A DNA stretch of 64,000 nt. Origin: Paraburkholderia sp. BL9I2N2 (GTDB lineage Bacteria; Pseudomonadota; Gammaproteobacteria; Burkholderiales; Burkholderiaceae). The translations under genes were made by a program, and so were the position numbers. Positions within the stretch are counted from its first letter, which is position 1; the number at the start of each line of letters is the position of its first letter. The stretch is taken from positions 1,674,001 through 1,738,000 of the forward strand of contig NZ_SMGP01000002.1 in the NCBI RefSeq assembly GCF_004339745.1, read 5' to 3'. Positions 40,796-50,306 of this stretch are shown in pieces. Under the pieces are notes generated by a model. It was not told the origin of the DNA, did no database searches, and was given only the letters and a program-made list of their open reading frames with translations.

Positions 40796-42433
40796 ATGAG
40801 CGCCGGGCTCGCCGCGCCGCTTCCGAGCGGGCAACTGCTGCCGTTTCGCGAATCGCTGCTTGCGATGCTCGGCATCGCCTTCGTCGCGATGCTGGTGGCG
40901 CTGGATCAAACCATCGTCGGTACGGCGCTGCCGCGTATCGTCGCCGAACTGAAGGGCTTCGACCTGTACGCATGGGTCGCGACGTCGTACATGCTGGCCT
41001 CGGTCATCACGATTCCCATCTTCGGGCGGCTGGGCGATCTATTCGGCCGCAAGCGGTTTCTGATCGCCGCGATCCTCTTGTTCACCGGCGCCTCGGTATT
41101 GTGCGGGCTCGCCAACAGCATGTTGTTGTTGGTGATTTCGCGCGGCCTGCAAGGGATCGGTGGCGGCATTCTGATCGGCACGGTGTTCGCCACCGTCGCT
41201 GATCTGTTTCCCAATCCGAAACTGCGGCTGCGCTGGCTGGTGTTCGTCACCTCCGCCTTCGGCGTGTCGAACATGATCGGACCGACCCTCGGCGGAATGC
41301 TGACGCAGTACGGCGGCTGGCGGCTGGTGTTTTTCGTCAACGTGCCGGTCGGGATCTTATCGCTGCTGTTCGTTCAACGCTTTCTGCCGCCGCTGCTTCA
41401 CCTGCGGCACAAGGGGCCCGTGCGGCTCGACTGGCTTGGCGCGTTCGTGCTCGCAGTCACGTTCGGCTCATTGCAAGTGCTGATCGAACTGTTTCCGAGG
41501 CGCGGTTTCGACACCACGACAGTCGTGCTGACCATCGTAGCTGCGACTTGCGGGCTGATTCTCTGGCTATGGGAGCGGCGCATCGGCTATCCGATCGTGC
41601 CCGTTGACATGCTCATGGACCGCAAGCTCTCCGCGCTCTTCGCGATGTCGGTGCTCGGCGGCTTCGCGCTCTTTTCGCTGGTGTTCTACGTACCGCTGCT
41701 GTTTCAGGGCGGCTACGCGATGTCCGCGCATGACTCCGGCATGCTGATCACGCCGCTGCTGCTCGGCACGACCGTAGGCAGCGTGCTCAACAATCGTATC
41801 GTCACACGGATCCGCCGCGCGAACGGCATCATGTATGCCGGTTTTGCGCTGTCCGCGCTCGCCTGTCTCAGCGTAGTCGTACTGCGAGGCACGGAACCGC
41901 ATCTGGTGTGGGCGTCGTGCATGGGGATCAGCGGGCTCGGCCTCGGTCTGGTGGCAACCAGCCTGACAGTCTGTTCGCAGCAGATCGTCGCGCGAGATCA
42001 TGTCGGCGCAGCCACCGCGCTGCTTCAATCACTGCGGACGTTCGGCGGCATGCTCGGCACGGTGATGACCGGCGCGTTGCTCGGGCATCTCTATTCGCGC
42101 GGCGTGCATCGCTCACTCGATTCCTATCAGGCGACGCAGTGGTTCAAATCCTTCGCCAGTCCTGAACTGTTGGTGGATCGCGCGGAGCAGGCCGCGCTGA
42201 TCAATCGTCTGGTGAGTGCCGGCCAGTCGGGCGACGCCATGATGAGATCCGCGCGCGAAGCGCTGGTGCAATCCATTCACATCGGCATTCTGGTGGCGGG
42301 CGCCGCCGCGTTGATCGGCCTGTGTCTCGCGTGGTTCGTGCCCCCCGTGCGAATCAGCTATCCGGACACCGAACTCGCACCGGACGGGCAACCGTCCGCC
42401 GACGCCCTGCCTCCAAATCGCAGCGCACTGTAA
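40796..42433 (+). CDS. DHA2-family (EmrB/QacA type) multidrug exporter
   Basis: This 545-residue MFS transporter has 14 predicted spans. LDQTIVGTALPRIVAEL and GRLGDLFGRKRFL are typical DHA2 signatures, and GLQGIGGGILIGTVFATVADLFP is the motif C-like region. These proteins expel drugs or metabolites using the proton gradient. The ATG at 40796 is weakly preceded; an in-frame start at 40766 would overlap the DUF3303 gene. The TetR gene downstream, with its own promoter, may control it, although the order is unusual because the operator found lies between the two genes. Confidence 0.87.
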   Translation: MSAGLAAPLPSGQLLPFRESLLAMLGIAFVAMLVALDQTIVGTALPRIVAELKGFDLYAWVATSYMLASVITIPIFGRLGDLFGRKRFLIAAILLFTGASVLCGLANSMLLLVISRGLQGIGGGILIGTVFATVADLFPNPKLRLRWLVFVTSAFGVSNMIGPTLGGMLTQYGGWRLVFFVNVPVGILSLLFVQRFLPPLLHLRHKGPVRLDWLGAFVLAVTFGSLQVLIELFPRRGFDTTTVVLTIVAATCGLILWLWERRIGYPIVPVDMLMDRKLSALFAMSVLGGFALFSLVFYVPLLFQGGYAMSAHDSGMLITPLLLGTTVGSVLNNRIVTRIRRANGIMYAGFALSALACLSVVVLRGTEPHLVWASCMGISGLGLGLVATSLTVCSQQIVARDHVGAATALLQSLRTFGGMLGTVMTGALLGHLYSRGVHRSLDSYQATQWFKSFASPELLVDRAEQAALINRLVSAGQSGDAMMRSAREALVQSIHIGILVAGAAALIGLCLAWFVPPVRISYPDTELAPDGQPSADALPPNRSAL

Positions 42434-42464
42434 ACGCGCCGCCGGACGTCCTCAAATCTTCTTC

Positions 42465-42514
42465 TTGCGTTATGTATCACTCGATATATAATCGCCTTCT
42501 ATATCGACTGATAC
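42465..42514 (+). promoter_or_regulatory. TetR-gene promoter with overlapping operator
   Basis: TTGCGT (42465-42470) and a perfect TATAAT (42487-42492) are 16 bases apart. GTATCACTCGATATA (42474-42488) and TATATCGACTGATAC (42500-42514) are inverted 15-base arms with one mismatch. The left arm covers the spacer and -10, and the right arm lies past the transcription start. This fits autorepression by the TetR protein. Confidence 0.75.
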
Positions 42515-42551
42515 AGAACTAGTCGTCAGTGACGCTGGAAGGACATTCACC

Positions 42552-43167
42552 ATGGCAAGACCCCCGCGAATTCGATGAACACGAGGTGCTGGAAGCCGCC
42601 AGCGCGGCCTTCTGGACGAAGGGCTACGAGGCGACCTCCACGCGCGACCTGGTCAAATCGACCGGCCTGACGCAGCCGAGCCTCTACAACGCGTTCGGCG
42701 ACAAGCGCACGCTGTATCTGCGAGCGCTCGAGCATTATCTCGAGCACACCTTGCGCGAACGGATCCGGCGATTGGAACGCACCGTATCGCCGGCTCTAGG
42801 CATCACGATGTTTTTCCAGGAGATCCTTGAGCGAACGCTTGCCGATCCCGCCCAGCGCGGCTGCATGCTGGTGAACTCGGCGCTGGAAACCACATCGGAG
42901 GACGAAATATTCCGTGACATCGTCGCCACGGAATTCGCCGAAATCCGCGCGTTTTTTTACCGCTGCGTGGTTGCGGCCGGCGAGAGCGGCGAAATCACCA
43001 CCGTCGTTTCCGCCGATGACGCCGCCACTCATCTGCTCGCCACATTGATCGGCGTTCGCGTTCTCGCGCGCGTCAATCCGCAACAGGCGCTGCTCATCGG
43101 CGCGATCGCGCCGGTGTTGCTGCTACTCGGTTTGCCTGCCCTGCCGGCAACAGACAACGACGTCTGA
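42552..43167 (+). CDS. TetR/AcrR-family regulator with apparent start-proximal frameshift
   Basis: The helix-turn-helix is clear: FDEHEVLEAASAAFWTKGYEATSTRDL then TGLTQPSLYNAFGDK, followed by a typical ligand domain. The family normally starts MARPREFDE. Here ATG at 42552 with GGAAGGA upstream begins MARPP and then runs off frame; removing one C from CCCCC (42561-42565) restores MARPREFDE. As printed, the open frame can only be entered from an unusual GTG at 42529 without a ribosome-binding site. Either a base-call error or a start-disabling mutation is possible. The protein probably regulates itself and the neighbouring exporter. Confidence 0.8.
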
Positions 43168-43260
43168 GCTAGGCGCCTGACAAGGCGCGCCCCTTCGCTT
43201 CGCTTTCCCCACCGACATCCGGCAGCGCCGCTACCAGCGCGCACCGGTAAAGGAACCGTC

Positions 43261-44487
43261 ATGTCCGCTGCACCCATAGCGTCCGATAGTCCAGTCTCAC
43301 TCGATGCCCGCGCGCTCTTCGCAACGCTCGCGGGGCTGTGCGGCAGTCTCGTCGCCATCGGCCTCGCCCGCTTCGCGTACACGCCGTTGATTCCCTCGCT
43401 GATCCAGGCGCACTGGTTCACGTCGTCGCAAGCGGTCACGCTCGGCGCGGCGAACTTCGCCGGCTATCTGGTCGGCGCGTTCATCGGCCGTCCGCTCGCA
43501 GCAGCACTATCGAACCGCAGCGCGTTGCGCATGCTGATGGCGGTGGTGACGGCCGCCTTCTTCGCCTGCGCGTATCCGCTTTCGGTGAGCTGGTTTTTCA
43601 CGTGGCGTTTGTTGTCGGGCATTTCCGGCGGAGCGATCATGGTGCTGGTAGCGACATCGATTCTTCCGCACATTCCGGCGCCGCGCCGTGGCTTCGTGAG
43701 CGGCATGATCTTTCTTGGACTCGGCTTGGGTATCGCGGCATCCGGCACATTGATTCCGCAGTTGCTTCACTATGGTTTGCAAACCACGTGGATCGGTCTC
43801 GGCGCGGTGGCACTGGTGCTGACCGTAGTGAGCTGGTTCGGCTGGCCTTCGACGAATCCACCCGCACCGGTCGTGCCGTCCGGCGCGCATCACGCGGCAC
43901 GCCCTCACGGCTTGACCCTGCGCGTGCTGTACGCGCAATACGCGGCGAACGCCCTCGGTCTCGTGCCGGCGATGGTACTGCTCGTCGACTATGTCGCTCG
44001 CGGCCTGGGACGCGGCGCGGCAATCGGCGCGAACTACTGGGTGCTGTACGGCCTCGCTGCGATCGCCGGACCGGTGATCTGCGGCAACGTGGCCGATCGC
44101 ATCGGCTTTGGCAAGGCGTATCGCGTCGGACTGCTTCTGCAAGCGGCCGCTGTCGCCATGCTCGCGTTTTCGGGCAGCTCGTTCGTGCTGGCGGCATCGA
44201 CCGTAATTCTCGGCATCTTCACGCCAGGCATCGTGCCGCTCGTGCTCGGCCGCATTCATGAACTGGTGCCGCACGATCACACCGAACAACGAGCCGCATG
44301 GAGTCGCGCGACCACAGCCTTCGCGCTCTTCCAAGCGCTCGGCGGCTATGGGTACTCGTACCTCTTCTCGCATACGCATAACGACTACGCGTTGATCTTC
44401 ACCTGTGGAGCAGTCGCGCTAAGTATTGCCTTCGTCGCTGATCTCCTTGCGTCGCGTATCGGCGCCGCACGTCACACCGCGATGTAA
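43261..44487 (+). CDS. YbfB/YjiJ-family MFS transporter
   Basis: This 408-residue protein has 12 predicted spans. LVAIGLARFAYTPLIPSLI and FAGYLVGAFIGRPLA are typical of the YbfB/YjiJ branch. Substrates are not established for this family. It lies 93 bases after the TetR gene in the same direction. A second member of the family is at 54776-56005. Confidence 0.82.
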   Translation: MSAAPIASDSPVSLDARALFATLAGLCGSLVAIGLARFAYTPLIPSLIQAHWFTSSQAVTLGAANFAGYLVGAFIGRPLAAALSNRSALRMLMAVVTAAFFACAYPLSVSWFFTWRLLSGISGGAIMVLVATSILPHIPAPRRGFVSGMIFLGLGLGIAASGTLIPQLLHYGLQTTWIGLGAVALVLTVVSWFGWPSTNPPAPVVPSGAHHAARPHGLTLRVLYAQYAANALGLVPAMVLLVDYVARGLGRGAAIGANYWVLYGLAAIAGPVICGNVADRIGFGKAYRVGLLLQAAAVAMLAFSGSSFVLAASTVILGIFTPGIVPLVLGRIHELVPHDHTEQRAAWSRATTAFALFQALGGYGYSYLFSHTHNDYALIFTCGAVALSIAFVADLLASRIGAARHTAM

Positions 44488-44641
44488 CTGGTTTCGAACG
44501 GTGCCCGCTCGACTTTTAGCCTTGGGCATGCGGCTTGCTCAACCATGACACCGATACTGCCTTTCGCAGGAACGCCCGCAGGGCGTGCCTTGCGCGGCTG
44601 TCGTGAAGGCAGGTCCAATCAACCAGGCGGAGGTCATTCAT

Positions 44642-44797
44642 ATGTTGGGAACTATTCTTCTAGTCGTGCTGATTCTTCTGCTCATCGGTGCGCTCCCCAC
44701 GTGGCCGCACAGTCGTGCGTGGGGTTACGGTCCTACGGGTGGTCTAGGCCTCGTTGTGATCGTGGTAATCGTATTGCTGGTCGTCGGCGTCATATAG
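44642..44797 (+). CDS. Tiny DUF3309-like membrane protein
   Basis: This 51-residue protein has two hydrophobic stretches (MLGTILLVVLILLLIGALPT and GGLGLVVIVVIVLLVVGVI) joined by a WPHSRAWGYGPT loop, the pattern of DUF3309 proteins, which are common stress-associated small membrane proteins in Proteobacteria. GGAGG lies upstream of the ATG at 44642 and excludes the longer reading from 44585. Confidence 0.75.
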   Translation: MLGTILLVVLILLLIGALPTWPHSRAWGYGPTGGLGLVVIVVIVLLVVGVI

Positions 44798-44848
44798 CCA
44801 CAACTTGCTTAAGCATTTCGTAGTGCCCGTGTTCTTCGGAATCGGGTC

Positions 44849-44894
44849 GGCCGCCGGATATCGGTGCAGTTCGCTGCATGGATATCCGGCGGCC
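44849..44894. repeat. Long perfect hairpin
   Basis: GGCCGCCGGATATC (44849-44862) and GATATCCGGCGGCC (44881-44894) are perfect 14-base inverted arms. They enclose a second TGCAG-TTCG-CTGCA stem with one 2-base mismatch between. This is more symmetric than an ordinary terminator, and no T-run follows. It may be an intergenic repeat or a bidirectional stop. Confidence 0.6.
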
Positions 44895-44947
44895 TTGCTA
44901 TATGGATGGTCGATGCACATTCCCACCTTGTCACGCCGGGAGCAGCG

Positions 44948-45054
44948 ATGGAAAAGTTACTCGCGAATCAGGTCGCTCTGGTCACGGGAGTAAGTTCGGG
45001 CATTGATTCCGGCGTCGCCAAAGCGCTCGCGGATGAGCGCGCGGTCGTCAGCCG
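44948..45054 (+). pseudogene. Remnant of a short-chain dehydrogenase gene
   Basis: MEKLLANQVALVTGVSSGID then SGVAKALADERAVV is the N-terminal Rossmann start (TGxxxGIG, with Asp replacing the last Gly) of an SDR enzyme. After about 35 residues similarity ends, and the frame runs into the opposite-strand kinase gene ending at 45048. The missing 200-plus residues and the damaged glycine motif mark it as a truncated relic. Confidence 0.7.
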
Positions 45055-46394
45055 TTGCCTTCGAGCAGTTGCTCGAACAGATCCCCGTCGCCCATTTGCC
45101 CGCCTTTGAGCATGATCTCCATGCCGTCGAGTTCCGCGCGATCGGCGTGGAGACGGCACACTGTGACGCCCGCCGATAACGGCGCGAGATACGAGAGTCC
45201 CCATGCGCCGAGCGCGCGTACGGCGAAACTCGACGTATCGCCGCCCGCTATGCCGATGCGGTGCAAGCGCACGGCGCCGAGTACCTGTTGCAAGAGTGAC
45301 GCACAGGCATGCGCGAGTTGCGGCAGCGCGCCGCTTTCGCTCGACGCGCGGCGCGTCGTGAAAGCCAGCACGTTGCGTCCGTCGCGCAAGGGCCCGGCTA
45401 TTGCGGCCACGCGCTCCGCCAGATAATCGGAGCCTGCGTCACCGATCATTTTCAGCGGATCCAGTTCCACACGCAGGTAGGATGGCGCGGCGCCAATCTG
45501 TACCTCGGTCAATGGCGAGAGACTGCCCGCCAGCACGAATACGGGGCCGCGTGCGGGAGCCAGCGGCGGCGTGGTTCGGATTTCCGCCGTGGCATCTTTA
45601 ACGCAGTGGTCATGCGCCAACGCATAAGCCTGCGCGACGCTGCTCGCACCGACCGCGAGCAATGGCGCCGACGCCGCGGCACGACGCGCGATCATGCGGC
45701 CAATCGCCAGCAGATGCGAATCGTCGAGCACGTCGAACAGCACGGCGTCGGGTTTCGAATCGAGCCGGTGTTGCACTTGCGCCTGAAGTTCGGCGTCGCC
45801 GTGCGCATAGCAGCGCCAGTCGATCGATTGCACATTCTTCACACCTTGGCGCTGAAGATGCACACGCAAGTCCGCTTCGTTCATCGGCGTAACGGGATGG
45901 CGGCTCATCGTCGGATGACGGTCGATGCGGTAGATCGACTGCGCGCTATCATCCGCGCCGGCTGCCGCGAAGAGTTCGCCGAACACGCAATAGCGCCGCA
46001 GATTCGGCTGACCGCCAACCACCGCGACGAGTTCGTTCGCGCAGTACTCGCGCAACGTGCGGATCGCCACGCCGATACTGCCGGTTTCCGGCGCGCTATC
46101 GAACGTCGAGCACACCTTGTAGTGCATCACCCGCACGCCGAGCGCGGCGAAGGCGGCGCCGACACGCTCGAGTTCCCGCCGTTGCGTGGCGGGCGGCATG
46201 GTCCGCGCGGCGCCCGCTACGCCGAGTGCGTCGAGCCGGCCGAGCATCGAAAGACGCGCGCCATCCGGCGGGGCGAAGAACAGCATGGTGCGCAAACCAG
46301 CGCGAGCGAGATGGGCCAGCGTGTCGGTTGCGCCGGTGAAGTCGTCGCCGTAGAAGGCGTAGGCCGGACCGTTGCTATGTGCTTCGTCGCTCAT
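45048..46394 (-). CDS. Four-carbon acid-sugar kinase (DUF1537), OiaK-like
   Basis: This 448-residue protein has the N-terminal AYAFYGDDFTGATDTLAHLARAGL of the four-carbon acid-sugar kinase family and the C-terminal nucleotide-binding region GIAGGDTSSFAVRALG and LKGGQMGDGDLF. Family members phosphorylate sugar acids such as erythronate, threonate or 3-oxo-isoapionate. Its neighbour is a RuBisCO-like protein, the pairing known for 3-oxo-isoapionate kinase/decarboxylase in D-apionate catabolism, so OiaK is the best guess. The ATG at 46394 has GGAAC upstream. Confidence 0.8.
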   Translation of the reverse strand: MSDEAHSNGPAYAFYGDDFTGATDTLAHLARAGLRTMLFFAPPDGARLSMLGRLDALGVAGAARTMPPATQRRELERVGAAFAALGVRVMHYKVCSTFDSAPETGSIGVAIRTLREYCANELVAVVGGQPNLRRYCVFGELFAAAGADDSAQSIYRIDRHPTMSRHPVTPMNEADLRVHLQRQGVKNVQSIDWRCYAHGDAELQAQVQHRLDSKPDAVLFDVLDDSHLLAIGRMIARRAAASAPLLAVGASSVAQAYALAHDHCVKDATAEIRTTPPLAPARGPVFVLAGSLSPLTEVQIGAAPSYLRVELDPLKMIGDAGSDYLAERVAAIAGPLRDGRNVLAFTTRRASSESGALPQLAHACASLLQQVLGAVRLHRIGIAGGDTSSFAVRALGAWGLSYLAPLSAGVTVCRLHADRAELDGMEIMLKGGQMGDGDLFEQLLEGNG

Positions 46395-46420
46395 CTTTTG
46401 TTCCGTGCCGCCGGTGATGT

Positions 46421-47719
46421 TCACGTGCGGCTGCCGAAAAACGCCAAGGCGCGCCGCAACTCCGGCATGTGCTCGGCGTACACCGGCAGCGGCGTGCCCG
46501 CCTGCACCGCAGCCCACGCCTGGCGCACGCTCGTGACGCCCGCCGCGGGACCGTCCGGATGCGCGAGAATGCCGCCGCCCGACATGAACAGCAGGTCGGT
46601 GGAGCGCGCGGCGTCATATGTCGCTTGCACGGTGCCGGCCCATTGCCCTGATGAAAACGCCGGCAGCACGGTATCGTCGCAACCGGCGGCGAGCGGCGTC
46701 GCGCAATCGCGCGCCGATTCGATCACTTCGGCGTCGCTCTGCGCGAATTTGCCGGCAAGGCCATGCACGTGCATATGATCGACGCCGCTCAGTCGCCACA
46801 ACGACTGATACGCCTGAAACGACATGCCCAACGCCGGATCACGCGACATCATGCCGTAGCCGTTGCGGTGCGCGTGAAGCACGAGCGGCGTCGCGCGGCG
46901 CAGCGTCTGGATCGCGGAAAAGCCGCACCAGTTGATGCTCGCCATCACGCAACTGCCGCCCTCGCGTTCGACCAGTTCCGCGTGACGGCGCATGGCGTCG
47001 AGGTCGTCGGTGATATTGAACGCGACCATCACAGGACGGCCGCTGCGTTCACGGTAGCGGCGCACTTCGGCCATCACCGCCCGCACGCGCTCCGCCAGCG
47101 GCGCGTGGGCGGGATTCGCGCATACTTCGTCATCCTTGATGAAATCGACGCCCGCTTCGCACAGATCGCGCGCCAGCGCCGCCGTTTCCGCCGCGCTCAG
47201 GCCGACGTTCGGCTTGATGATGGTGCCGATCATCGGCCTGTCTTTCACGTCCGTCAGCGCGCGCGTGCCGGCCACGCCATGACGCGGTAACTCGAACCGC
47301 GCACGGTACGAAGCCGGCAAGCGCAACGACAGCAGCCGCATGCCGGTCACTTCGCCGAGATCGTACAGATTGCCGGCGACGGTCGCGGCCAGCGTGGGCA
47401 GATTCGCGTCGATGTTGGCGAGCGGAAACGACAGCGTGATGCGCGCGCGCCGCCACGGTCCCGGCGTGCGTTGACGCTCGAGCCATGCGTTCGGCAAGCT
47501 GGGCTGCACCGCTGCCTCCAGTTCCTCGATGCGCAGCACGCTCGCGCGGCTGCGCGCGCGCAGCGCATCGGATTCATTGGCGACGCGCACGAACGTGCCG
47601 CTCGATTGCTCGCCGGCCATGACATCGGCGACACGTGCGGGATCGAGCGGCGTCTCGATCAGATAGTCGGCCTCGAGCGTATCGTCGTCGACGGCGCGCG
47701 GTTGCAGCGTCTCGCTCAT
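46421..47719 (-). CDS. RuBisCO-like protein, OiaX-type decarboxylase candidate
   Basis: This 432-residue form III/IV RuBisCO large-subunit relative has the catalytic-core motifs GTIIKPNVGL and DFIKDDE (the KDDE Lys is the carbamylation site of RuBisCO-like enzymes), HAHRNGYGMMSR, HVHGLAGKF and SGGGILAHPDGP. True RuBisCO function is unlikely without a small subunit or phosphoribulokinase. With the adjacent DUF1537 kinase it probably acts as a 3-oxo-isoapionate-4-phosphate decarboxylase or on a related sugar-acid phosphate. It overlaps the VOC gene by 4 bases and ends 26 bases before the kinase start. Confidence 0.82.
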   Translation of the reverse strand: MSETLQPRAVDDDTLEADYLIETPLDPARVADVMAGEQSSGTFVRVANESDALRARSRASVLRIEELEAAVQPSLPNAWLERQRTPGPWRRARITLSFPLANIDANLPTLAATVAGNLYDLGEVTGMRLLSLRLPASYRARFELPRHGVAGTRALTDVKDRPMIGTIIKPNVGLSAAETAALARDLCEAGVDFIKDDEVCANPAHAPLAERVRAVMAEVRRYRERSGRPVMVAFNITDDLDAMRRHAELVEREGGSCVMASINWCGFSAIQTLRRATPLVLHAHRNGYGMMSRDPALGMSFQAYQSLWRLSGVDHMHVHGLAGKFAQSDAEVIESARDCATPLAAGCDDTVLPAFSSGQWAGTVQATYDAARSTDLLFMSGGGILAHPDGPAAGVTSVRQAWAAVQAGTPLPVYAEHMPELRRALAFFGSRT

Positions 47720-48255
47720 AGCGTGCCCAGATCGGGAAAGCGGCGCACCGGCTCGCGGCCGTCCCAGTCGCGCGACGCCGCGTAGATCATGTCGAAGAGC
47801 TTGCCCTTCGGCCCGGCGATCTCGGACAACTCGATTACCGTGCCGGGATGATTCTCGGTATCGAAGTAGACGAAGCGCCCGTTGCGCCCCACTTCGCCGC
47901 TCATCGCGACTTTGAAACCCTGCTCCTGCAGACGCGCAAGATCCGCGTCGAACGACGTGGTCCAGTACGCGTTGTGCTGCAAGCCGGTATGGCCCGCGGC
48001 GAGAAAGTCACGATACATCGAGGGCGCGTCGTTGCGTGTCTGGATCAGTTCGACCTGCAACGGTCCCGAGTTCGCCAGCGCCACCGAGTTGTGCACCTCG
48101 TACGATTGCCCACGGTAGGTGTAGTTCTCGATCGGCACGCGTTCGTTGTAAAACCACGGACCTACGCCGAGCACGCGGCTCCAGTAGTCCATCGCGGCTT
48201 CGATGTCCCGCACCACATAGCCTGCCTGCCGGATTTCGCCAAAGAAACGACTCAT
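47716..48255 (-). CDS. VOC (glyoxalase/dioxygenase) superfamily protein
   Basis: This 179-residue protein begins IRQAGYVVRDIEAAMDYWSRVLGVGPWF, typical of vicinal-oxygen-chelate proteins. Candidate metal ligands are His in TGLQHNAYW, and Glu in GTVIELSE. It could be an epimerase or isomerase acting on the sugar acid of this operon. Its end overlaps the start of the RuBisCO-like gene by 4 bases, so translation is coupled. Confidence 0.8.
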   Translation of the reverse strand: MSRFFGEIRQAGYVVRDIEAAMDYWSRVLGVGPWFYNERVPIENYTYRGQSYEVHNSVALANSGPLQVELIQTRNDAPSMYRDFLAAGHTGLQHNAYWTTSFDADLARLQEQGFKVAMSGEVGRNGRFVYFDTENHPGTVIELSEIAGPKGKLFDMIYAASRDWDGREPVRRFPDLGTL

Positions 48256-48357
48256 GAAACTCTCCCGATGCTGCGGGTTGAAAGACGAGCGACGCCCCGG
48301 CGCGGCGAAAACGCGGCGCCCGAAGGTCGAACCTGTTAATAAACTTGAGAGACCTGC

Positions 48358-50244
48358 TTAGAGAAAACCGATCGAAATCCAGGGAATCGCCGCGACCAGG
48401 ATCAGGCCGACGATCAACGCGCCCATATACCCGACAATCGGACGAATGCCCGCATCGGGATTGACCTTGCTGATCGCGCACGCCGAGTAGTAGCCGACAC
48501 CGAACGGCGGTGAAAAAAGACCCACGCCCATCGAAAGAATCACGACGATCGCGTAATGCACTTCGTGCACGCCCGCGAGCCGCGCGATGGGAAACAGCAG
48601 CGGCCCGAACAGCACAATGGCGGGAATCCCTTCGAGCACGCTGCCGAGCATCACGAACACGACAATCGACACCGCGAGAAAACCGTAGGCGCCGCCGGGC
48701 ATCGAGCCCATGAGTTGCGCGAGGTCCTGCGAAAAGCCGGATTGCGTGAGCGCCCAAGCCATTGCCGTGGCGCAGCCGATGATGAAAAGAATCGCGCCGG
48801 ACAAAGTCGCCGCATCCACCAGCATGCGGCCAAGCCGCCGCCATTCGAAGCGGCGATACACCAGCAGGCCGATCAGCATCGAATACGCGATGCCGATGGT
48901 CGACACCTCTGTCGCCGTTGCCACGCCTTCGACCACCGCCATGCGAATCACGAACGGCAACGCCAGCGCCGGCAGCGACACGATGAACAGACGCCCGATC
49001 TGCCGCTTGCTGAAACGCTGAGCGCCGCTCAGGTCTTCCTCGCGATAGCGCCACCACACCACCACGCACAGAATCAGCGCGAGCACCGCGCCCGGCAGCA
49101 TGCCCGCGGTGAAGAGCGCGGATATCGACAGCCCCGTCACTGAACCGATCGTGATCAACACGATGCTCGGCGGAATCGTTTCGCTTTGTGCCCCGGTCGT
49201 GGCGAGCAGCGCGACCAGATCGCCTTCGGAAGCGCCGCGTTTTTTCATCTCCGGAAACAACACCGGCGCGATGGCCGCCATGTCGGCCACTTTCGAACCG
49301 GAGATGCCCGACACCAGATACATCGCGCCGATCAGTACGAACGACAACCCGCCATGCACGTGACCGACGAGACTTGCGAGAAACTCGATCATTGCGCGCG
49401 CCATGCCGGTCATTTCGATCAGCAAGCCGAGAAACACGAAGAGCGGCACAGCGAGCAGCACGAGATGCGACATGCCTTCGTCCATGCGGCCGACCACGAC
49501 TTCGAGCGGCGTAAAGGTAGAGAGTCCCAGATAACCGAACGTGGCAAGCGCAAACGAGAAGCCGATGGGCACGCCAGAGAAAATCCCGATCGCCACTACG
49601 CCGACGAAAAAGATCACCAGATTGGTTTTGCCGAGCGTCTGAAACCACGGACCGGCGAACACGGCCACCGCGGCCAGCACAGCCGTGATTGCGAGCACGA
49701 TCACGACGTCGCGCACACGGCTCACCTGGGCGAGACGGATCAGACCGACCAGCAGCATGAGCGCCGCGCCGATCGGCAAGGCGAGCGCGCGCCATGCGTT
49801 GCTGATCTGCAAGGCGGGCGTCACGATCGCTGCCTCGCCGGACGCATAGTCGTAGGCGGGAGCGATCAGCAGCGCAAGCAACGCGATCGATGCGGCGATC
49901 GCCAGCGTGTCGACGAACGCGCGCCGCTGCGGCGAGAGTCGACTGACGAGCGCCGTCATCCGCATATGTTCACCGCGCCGCAACGCAAGCACGGCGCCGA
50001 GCATGGCGAGCCACAGGAACAGAATCCCGGCCAGTTCATCCGACCACACGAGCGGCTGATGCAGCACGTAGCGGCACACCACGCCCGCGAGCATCACGAC
50101 GATTTCCACGACGAGCAGCGCCGCCGCGCACACTTCGACGAGCGCGATCAAGCCGCGATCGAAACTCCTCAGCCAGCGGCGCGGCATGCTCGCCGCGTGC
50201 AACGGCACGCCCGCGTCCGCCGGATTCAATGCGTGATTCGACAT
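48358..50244 (-). CDS. TRAP transporter, fused DctQ-DctM subunits
   Basis: This 628-residue membrane protein combines the small DctQ subunit (about 20-190; VVCRYVLHQPLVWSDELAGILFLWLAMLG in order) and the large DctM subunit (about 200-628; GVPIGFSFALATFGYLGL, GSKVADMAAIAPVLFPEMKKRG). Together with the binding protein just upstream it would import a carboxylate, here probably a sugar acid. The ATG at 50244 has GAGGAGACAG upstream; the longer frame to 50373 runs into the binding-protein gene. Confidence 0.9.
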   Translation of the reverse strand: MSNHALNPADAGVPLHAASMPRRWLRSFDRGLIALVEVCAAALLVVEIVVMLAGVVCRYVLHQPLVWSDELAGILFLWLAMLGAVLALRRGEHMRMTALVSRLSPQRRAFVDTLAIAASIALLALLIAPAYDYASGEAAIVTPALQISNAWRALALPIGAALMLLVGLIRLAQVSRVRDVVIVLAITAVLAAVAVFAGPWFQTLGKTNLVIFFVGVVAIGIFSGVPIGFSFALATFGYLGLSTFTPLEVVVGRMDEGMSHLVLLAVPLFVFLGLLIEMTGMARAMIEFLASLVGHVHGGLSFVLIGAMYLVSGISGSKVADMAAIAPVLFPEMKKRGASEGDLVALLATTGAQSETIPPSIVLITIGSVTGLSISALFTAGMLPGAVLALILCVVVWWRYREEDLSGAQRFSKRQIGRLFIVSLPALALPFVIRMAVVEGVATATEVSTIGIAYSMLIGLLVYRRFEWRRLGRMLVDAATLSGAILFIIGCATAMAWALTQSGFSQDLAQLMGSMPGGAYGFLAVSIVVFVMLGSVLEGIPAIVLFGPLLFPIARLAGVHEVHYAIVVILSMGVGLFSPPFGVGYYSACAISKVNPDAGIRPIVGYMGALIVGLILVAAIPWISIGFL

Positions 50245-50306
50245 CCTGCTGTCTCCTCGCGGCGACTCGCCGCGCTTCTTCTCAGGCTCACCCGTATGCG
50301 GCACGC

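Noticed and set aside
42465..42514. Phage or plasmid attachment site, because of the long AT-rich inverted repeat
   Set aside because: It overlaps a well-formed promoter directly before a TetR gene, so an operator explains it better.
46421..47719. True RuBisCO for CO2 fixation
   Set aside because: No small subunit or phosphoribulokinase is nearby; the sequence and neighbours fit the RuBisCO-like decarboxylase group.
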